Source of the DNA: Epiperipatus broadwayi
Lineage: Eukaryota > Onychophora > Udeonychophora > Euonychophora > Peripatidae
Reading direction: 5' to 3'
NCBI GenBank assembly: GCA_028023455.1
Contig: JAQFVV010012510.1
Span: forward strand, 3,761,420-3,825,419
Length of the DNA stretch: 64,000 nt
The position numbers and the translations under genes are program-made. The notes beneath the pieces are model-generated. The model saw only the letters and a program-made list of their open reading frames with translations, searched no databases and was not told where the DNA came from. Of this stretch, positions 14,201-23,200 are shown one piece after another (positions within the stretch are counted from its first letter, which is position 1; the number at the start of each line of letters is the position of its first letter).

Positions 14201-17200
14201 GGATTTTATATCTGAGGATTGAACAATTTTTTGGCTTTTAGTATTTTATATAATGAGTATTTATTTATATTAAGATCGAAAATTGTAAGATAAAATTTGT
14301 CTGAGTAATTGTCTTGAAAAAAACAACATTGTTTTATATTTAAAGTGTAAAAAAATATTAAATATTGTTTGTTCATGCAAACTTTGAAAAATCCTAAATT
14401 AGATATCTAAGACTTAATATTATATTTAGAGTAATTGAGAACTAGAATTGAAAGTAAAAATAAAAGTTTTATCAGTGCTGTATTTAAATTCTTCAATTCT
14501 ACTAAATAAATGTTTTAAGAAAACATTTTTTCTCTATAATGCTAAATTTCCAAGTAAATTTGTTATACTGTAAAAAAAAAAGGAATACAATTTAATGTAA
14601 TTTCAAGTGCTACAACAAAAATAAAAGAACTATATGAAATAAATATCTTTGTCATAATTGAAGGAAGTGGAAAAACTAAGCTTATTTCTAAATAAGTTTT
14701 GCTAATTTTATTTACAGATTTTCTTATATGTTTTTATCTAACAGTGACAATCTATTTGAGAACCTTCAGAATCAACAATTATATATTTTTTTTTAAATAT
14801 TTGTTCATTTTAAGCATCTATCATCATCATCATTATCAATCCATTGCAGGATGAAGGTCTCTCCAAGTTCAATCCATCTTCTCCGATCTCTAGCTCCTCT
14901 TCTCCACATCACCCCTGCACGCTTACTTATTTCATCTATCCATCTCACATGTGGTCTCTTTCTGGGTCTTTTACAATCTCTTGGAATCCAGTTTAAGAAT
15001 CTATATATGTATTTAATTGTACTTTGTTGTTCACATGTATTATTTTGAGGGAGTTGTGACAAGTTTCTCATTCTCAATAAGCTGATGTTTGTTAAAAGAG
15101 ATCCATTTACGCTCTATTATAAATTTTTTTTTCAAAAAAATAAATAAATTATTTGGAGTTTAATGATGTAATGAAATAAGTGTTCAAATACTTGACAGTA
15201 AATGTAAAATGAGTTTAAAAATATATATATATCGATGTAAGATTTAATAAAAGTTTGTAATTTAGTTCTATTATTGTGAATTATTTTGGATATTTTATTT
15301 TGATTTTAAATGTCCCAATTATTGTTGTTATCTTATTTATAAATGCAATAATATTTATGAACATAATAAATGTAGATAGTTTAAAAAAAGTTTCACTGTG
15401 TTTCATCCTTATTATTTACCACCATTTCTTTCTATTATTATATATATATAATAAACAACCACTCACAAATGAGTATGGCTAATTTCAAAAAATAAAGAGA
15501 GGAAAAAAAAGTACTATAGAAATGAGTTTTGTGATAACTATACAAACTAATCTGGAAACAAAGAAATCCACATTTAGAACATACTGGTCCATATTTCTGT
15601 TTACTTGATATTTTATGATATTGTCTTCTAGTTTCATCAGCAAAAACCTTTTTTGACATAGTTCAACACCATGTCTAATTGTAGTTCTCCAATACTATTC
15701 TCTGCCATATCTTCCCATGGAAACAATTAACATTTCTTTTCTTGAATGTCCTATGAAATCCTTGCTCAAGTTCATCGTAAAATATCCTTTTAAACAGTTT
15801 TCCATTGTTCATTTGTTTACCTGTCCAATTCAACAAAGCTGTGATTTTATAATAGTGAACTCAATAGTATTGATTTTACATTCTTGCCATTGTATTTTTA
15901 AAATTTTAGGGAACATCCATTTTTATAACACCGTTATATTGCACTAATAGGAAGTCCAGTTTTCATTTCCATATAGTAAATTAGATAAAATAACAACTCT
16001 CTACACAGTTAACTTAGTTGCAATAATTATTTCCCTGTGATAAAATGTTCTATCTTTTAATTTATTAAAAGCAGCAATGTATTGGAGTCTGTATTCTACC
16101 TCAACATCTAAGTTCACTTTTCTATTTATAAAACTACCAAGGTATTTAAACTTATATTTTCAAGTTGTTAATTGTCCAAGCTAAAGATTGCACAGAATTT
16201 TTTTCCAGTCACCAGTTGAGTTTTTTGAACATTAAATTATATATATTTAAATAATAATGGCCATGAATATAGAATGGTTATAGTCTGAAAGCCTAAGTAA
16301 GCTAAATGTTATTTGTGAAAATTTTTATTAACTTCACCTATATACATTTAAAATGTATTATAATTATTAAATAATAAGTGTAATAATGCTTAAGGCTAAA
16401 TGAGTTTATAAGTAATCATTAAAACCAGTCAACACTTAAGATATTCCAAATCATTTAGACAATATCAATAACAATCAACAATCTCAAAGTGTTGTCAAGG
16501 CAAGCTTTATTGTTAAAATGAGGTTGCCTTGACAACAGTTTAACATTGTTGATTGTTATTGATATTGTCTAAGTGTTGACTGTTTTTAATGATTATATAA
16601 GTAAAACAACCTTAATTCTCAGATAAAATCTTTGGTACTTTAGTATTTTTCTTGCTATGGAACAACAAACATGATGCCATCCGATATCTCTATTACATGG
16701 GCTCTGATCTATTACATCCAGGGGAAGTATTACTTTTGCTGCCATGATGTAATACCCTGAAGACGTAATACTCTAGTCTTCCAATCTTTAAGATAATGTC
16801 TCCAAGTGAAATTTTATTGATTAAGTTTGTCTGCAAATCACTTGGAGATGTTATCTTAAAGATCGGAAGACTAGAGTAATACATCTTTGGGGTAATACAT
16901 CATAGCAGAAAAAATACTAAAGTACCAGCTTTCCAAATTCTTTTTAGCTTGAATTTGAACTTCAGATCAAATGCAAAACTAGAAATACAACTATCACTAT
17001 GCTATGAATCTTGTCATATATATATATATATTAAAACAAAATAAATGTCCGCTAATATTAATAATACAATAACGAAACTTAAATATAATCCAAACAACGG
17101 TAAACAATTTATAATATAATATAAATAAAAACTCATAAAGAAATATTTTTGATTATATTCATAATCATTTTCAACTCAACCTTCAAAATGGAATCATCAA

Positions 17201-20200
17201 TTACCAACCGGAAACATAGGTCGATTTAAATATCCCACAATTCATTAATCCTAACATTTGCTGACTGTCTGTTTATTATCGTATTTTTATACCTACTAAT
17301 AAAAACTGCCTCTTTAATTTTTCTTTTTTCATTATCTCTCTCTTGGCCCAAAATTTTCACTTTATTTATATCAAAATTAAACTTAAAATTACAATTTCTA
17401 TTATGATCATAAAAAAACAGATTCAGTATATAACTTGACTTCATTATTATTATCATTACATATCTGTACATTTTTCAAAACTCTTTTATACAACAATTTA
17501 TGTTCTTTAATTCTTTTCTCCATATTACATCTAGATTCCCCTACATATGATAAGTTACACCCACAAAAAATTCTATAAGTTATATTATGTTATTTTTTTC
17601 TAACTTATCTTTTGAATTATTAACCATTCTATTTAAATTACCTGATCCATAAAATGAAACATTACATGTACTATTATAAACTTTTTTCATAAATTTTACT
17701 TGCTTATTATTATAAAAAGGCAAAGAAATCCACTTCTTACTCTCAATTTCTTCATCACCAGTATTTCTATTAATTTTCTTACTAAATTGACAAACCACTT
17801 GATAAATTTCTTTTATATTATAACCTACACTTAATAATTCACTTACATAATTTTCAATATTTTTATTTTTATCACATGCATATTTACACAAAATATTATT
17901 TCTATGTAAAAAAGACCTAAAACCAGCCATTTTATAATTATGTGGCACTTTAGATAAATATGGAATATACCCTCTGGTTTCAATAGGTTTAATAAACAAT
18001 TTATAGTCAATCATATTATTGTTCCTTGAAATTATCAAATCTAAATATTTAATACTGTTATTATATTCTTTCTCCATAGTCCAGATAAGACCTTTTAATT
18101 TATTATATTCATCAAAAATTTTATCAATCATTTCTGAAGAAGCACATATAAAAACATCATCCACATATCTCGTATATATCTTAATATTTCCCATAAATAT
18201 AAATTTGTTTAAAATCTTTTCTTCATAATATGACAAAACAAAACTGCATAACTGTGCCACCATTGGTAATCCCATTGGCCAGCCTTTACTCATCTTATAA
18301 AATTTACCATTAAAGGATGCAACAATATTTTGTTCAATAAAATTTAAAGCCTTCATCAGAAAACATATTAATTGATTATCCACTTTCTTCTCCAATAAAG
18401 CTTGATGAATTATCTTAATTGAATCAAGTCTATCAATAGATCCATACATCTCAGAAACATCCAATGACACTAAAACATCATCACAGTCCAAACTTAAATC
18501 TTTAATTTTTTCAACAAAATCAAATGATGATGTTACAGAATATTTTCCAAATCCAAGTAAATCTTGTAAAATTTTAGCTATATATTTACTAGTCTTATAC
18601 ATAAAAGACCCTCCAAAATCCAAAATTATTCTAAGTGGATAACCTTCTTTATGTAATTTTACATTAGCAAATACACGTGGACAAATAGTACTCGAAGGAT
18701 ATAATGAATAATACACATTATCATTTATTCCTTTATTCTTTACCTTTAATAAAATGTTATCAATAAATTTCATTCTTTCTGAATCAACATTATATTTATC
18801 AATCAATTCAAAATTTAAATTTTCCATTTGTAAAATAACTCCTTGAACATATTCATTATTTGAAATCAAGCACATCCGTAAACATTTGTCTTCCTTTAAG
18901 CAAATCAATTTATCTTTCATTAATTGCCTTTTAAATAATCCAATAACTCTTTTCCATGAATTATCATATTTATTAGAATTTTGTAAATTAACATCCTTAA
19001 CAATTTTATTAAACTCCTCTACAGTCATTAATTTTCCATCATAAGAATTTTGAACTGATGATATAATCTCCAGTTTATAGTCATCAACTATATCATGCAC
19101 ATATTTAGAACCAAATCCTAATACATACTTTTGTATTAATTTCAAATCACATGACGATAAATTGACATAATTTACACTATGATCAATCTTTGAATATTTT
19201 TTATTAAATAAAAAATTAGTCTTATTATCAAATTTCTTCTTTTCTTTAATATAAAATTTATCATAATAATTTTAACACATCTTTTTAAATTCAAAACAAT
19301 ATTCAAAATTATTCAATCCAATAAAATGATTAATAACCTTTAAATACTTCCGATTATTAAACAAATCTTGCTTATTTCTTCTAATAATTTCAAGCAAAAT
19401 ATTAAGTTTCATTTCAAAAATAAAACTAGGTTTCAAATCCAGTGATTTATTATATTTAAAGCAGCAGCAATTCGGGAATATTTTAAATAACTTACGATCT
19501 TTCAAAAATTCCAATCGACATTTCGTTTTAATAATCTTTAAACACATCTTCCATTCTTTAAACAACCATATCTTATTCATATATTTGGTATCCATTAATC
19601 ATGTAACATTAACACAATAAAACAAAATAAATGTCCACTAATATTAATAATACACTAACGAAACTTAAATATATTCCAAACAACGGTAAACAATTTATAA
19701 TATAATATAAATAAAAACTCATAAATATTTTCGATTACATTCATAATCATTTTCAACTCAACTTTCAAAATGGAATCATCAATTACCAACTGGAAACACA
19801 TGTCGATTTAAATATCCCACAATTCATTAATCCTAACATTTGCTGACTGTCTGTTTATTATCGTATTTTTATCCCTACTAATAAAAACTGCCTCTTTATA
19901 TATATACTATAGCTGCATTTAAATGTTATTGAAGGATTTCATTGACAATGTTTTAAAACTCAGAGCTCATTAAAATTAATGATATTACTTTTTACTGTAA
20001 GATGTTAAAGGTTTGGTCAGCAATAAGGAACTGCTATTATGGTCAAGAATTTAATCAGCCTTTATTAAACTTTAATATACATATCTATGTCTTAAGTTAT
20101 ATAGATTAATAGAATGTATGATTTTATGAATCCAGTTTTTTTGCAAAGAGATTTTATTTTAATAATAATTATTTGATAAATTTAATCAGCCAATACATTT

Positions 20201-23200
20201 TTTAATATAATAAATTTATTTATTTAGAAATATATGAGTAAAAGTGTGACTGACATCACAGATGATAACCCATGGTGGAAAACCTTTAGCAACGTTTGTA
20301 AAAAAAGGTAATTATATACCAATTATAGTAAATTCTTTGCAAATTGTAGTAGTAAAATATAATTAAAAAAATAAATAAGTTTATATTCTTTGCATATCCA
20401 AATTTTTTAGATATCTTTAGTAGAGCTTTTTTTTTTTGGTTAAATTATTGTAGAAAAAGTTAGCAATTGGTTAGACCTGGTTATAAAAAAATAAAGACGT
20501 AAAATTAAAAAAAGCATTACTGTTGTTTATGAACCTCTTTTTAAACTTTCTATTGTTCTACCAATCTTCGTTTCTTGGTTCAGCCATGTAGATATCCCTT
20601 TTTTCAACTACCATCACAATTTTCTCAAACTCAGCAATCATTTGTCTGTTGTTTCAGCCACTTGTATCTCTGTGATTATTGAAAAAATGATTTACAATCA
20701 GGAAACATTTATTTATTAATAGTTTTTATTGAAAAATTTTTTGACACAAAAAAATGCACATTGAATCAATCTTTAAAAATGGTCATTTGTCTTTAGTGCT
20801 GAGATTTGTTATTAGGCTGAATTGTGCAGCTTTTCTATAAATACATAAACCCTGTTACTTTTAATATCAATAATCTATTTTCCTTTGTAATTAATTTACT
20901 GATTATCCCTTGTTTTAAGATCATTGAAATAATATATTGGTATTTTTTATGTTTATTTCTTGTATAACCTTTTTTTAATTAAATATTGCATTTATTTTAC
21001 TTATCAACAAACCCTTTATAAAAATAAATATGTAATTATAAATTTATTAAATGCACATTGATTACGTAAGTAATATTTACCGAGGCTATAACCTCGATAA
21101 TATGCGTATATGGTAAATTTATTAAAAATAAACATGGCCATAACTGCAAACTGCATGAAGTAAATGATAAAACTGCAGAATCTAACTCACACTCAAGAAT
21201 AAGGAATTAAAATTTTGTCCTATTCTTAAAAAAGGAGGGGGTGGTAGTGGAAATGTATTTATTTTTTTGGAATATAATTAAAGCTTAATGTCTTTTATAA
21301 TTGTCATATTTATTGTTACTAGTAATATTTATTAAATCGTTTAATTCCAACAATTTTTGTACTTACTATTATTTTTTCCTCAAAAAAGAAAGTAAAAGCT
21401 ATTTCTCTCTTTTTGCCATTGATCCATCCAATTAAAAATTAGATTAAATATCGTAGATTTCAGTTTATATTGATTAGATCATTGTAATGTCACTTTTCCA
21501 TATCACGAAGCTGCATTGAGAATCTTGATTTCACTCATTGCTTCCATTACTCATCACATGATCATCATTTCTTATGTCTGCTCATAACTAGTCTGGGGAT
21601 ATTGGATGAGTAGGCACTAGATAGGGATTTTATACATAACCCTTCTGGAATCCATTGATTAAGCCAATAAACATCTCATTATCACCATTTTTTTATATTT
21701 GCTCTTAACTGTTATTAAAACAGGCAAAACTTTCTATATGTATTGCCACTCAATGCAAGCCAGAGTAATCAATGGATGCCAGAAGGCTTGTGCATAAAAT
21801 CCCCATCTAGTGTCTATTCATCCAATATCCCCAGACTAGTTTCTGGCTTGTGGCCTTCATCAGTGAAGAGCCTTGGATCCTAAAATCTAGGTGCAGTGCT
21901 CTCAGATCCGAGGCTTCTCACTGATGAAGGCCACAAGCCAGAAACTAGTCTGGGAATATTGGATGGGTAGGCACTAGATGGGGATTTTATGCACAAGCCT
22001 TCTGGCATCCATTGATTACTCTGGCTTGCACTGAGTGGCAATACATATAGAAAGTTTTGCCTGTTTTTACATCCATTAATTACTTTAGTGGCACTACTGT
22101 ATGGAGAGTTTTGCCTGTTTCCATTACTGTTTGTGGTATTGGAAAATCGTCATTGTTTAAGACAAAATTATGAGAAAAAATCAGTAAATGAATTATAGAT
22201 AAAATCCCAAATAACTCTGATAAAAAAAAAATTTCTGAATTAACCGATGTTACACATTATCTAATTAGGTTACAGTCAAGGTAAACAGATATATGTATTC
22301 AGCAGCTGGCTTGAAAGCTATTTGTACCTCTTTTTTAAAACTCTTTTTCATCGTATTGTTTTTGAATAGATAAAGGTTGCATGGGGCTTAAATCCATATT
22401 ATAAATTGATATTGAAGAAAGTTACAACTTCTGTTTTGCTGAGATTTTCATGCCGTATAGCATCTACTATTGTTATGATGGATTATTACTTCTTTTTTTT
22501 AGTCATCTTGATATTGTTTGCTTCAATCATGTATAATAGAGAGTTTACCTCTCAAATTGGCTAACAGTACATTTAGAAAAATTCAAAACATTGGAAGAAT
22601 AATCTTTTCTGTAATCTGAATGTAAAACTTTTTGGCTATTGATGAAATGGAATATTTTTTGAAACAAATTTTGAATAGCATATGATACCATTTCCAACTT
22701 TCTTATACACTTAAGAATATTATTTTTTACATCAAAACTTTACTCATACAGTTTCGACTGTCCTGTAGTCATCATCAGCTACAATATATAGCTCTGATGA
22801 TGACTGCAGGATAGTCGAAACTGTAAAAGTAGTTTTGGTATAAAAAATAGTGTTGTTAAGTGTATAAGAAAGTTGAAAATGATATATGTAAACATAGAAA
22901 TCAATGCATAAAGAAAGGAGGAAGAATAAGAAAATTGTAACTTTTGAATAAGTTGACGTAATAAATATTTCTGGCCAAAACAAGAAGCATTTCTCTGTTA
23001 ATATTTATTTTCCTATTATTCTTTTTTATTCATAAAACGTTTAACAGCATGCAGTTCTTTAGTAATATATATTTTAAATATAGGCACTGTTTTAACTAAT
23101 GGAGAATAAAAGTCTCTGAGATTTTAATCAAGTTTCTCTGATTCATAGTTTCTTTTTTTCATAACAGTAAACTTCTTTATGCTTCCATCTCCTATGTAGA

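Larger units (their letters stand above)
17033..19898 (-). mobile_element. Penelope-like element (PLE) with two pseudo-LTRs
   Basis: A near-complete PLE in the ACY1 intron, opposite in orientation to the gene. Direct repeats of about 282 bp (17033-17316 and 19619-19898) flank an RT plus GIY-YIG endonuclease coding region. This is the known PLE layout, in which a partial upstream copy acts as a pseudo-LTR. The downstream repeat overlaps the endonuclease carboxyl end. Both ends abut TA-rich tracts. I found no hammerhead motif in these repeats, although many PLEs carry one. Confidence 0.88.
21549..22125. mobile_element. Family A cluster: nested head-to-head hammerhead palindrome
   Basis: A truncated arm (21549-21680) carries the terminus catcacatgatcatcatttc and only the post-cleavage side of a ribozyme (actagtctgggg). 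It is followed by a full palindrome (21715-22065), whose arms run from aaacaggcaaaactttctat through the ribozyme to a central ggatcctaaaatctaggtgc. A third small piece lies at 22069-22125. Each arm of the palindrome holds one hammerhead, pointing away from the centre. There is no ORF. Confidence 0.8.

Noticed and set aside
16693-16884. 63-codon minus-strand ORF
   Set aside because: It is fully inside the foldback element at 16627-16930.
17033-17316. Hammerhead ribozyme in the PLE pseudo-LTR
   Set aside because: A GGAAAC string is present, but no CTGANGA box lies at the right distance on either strand.
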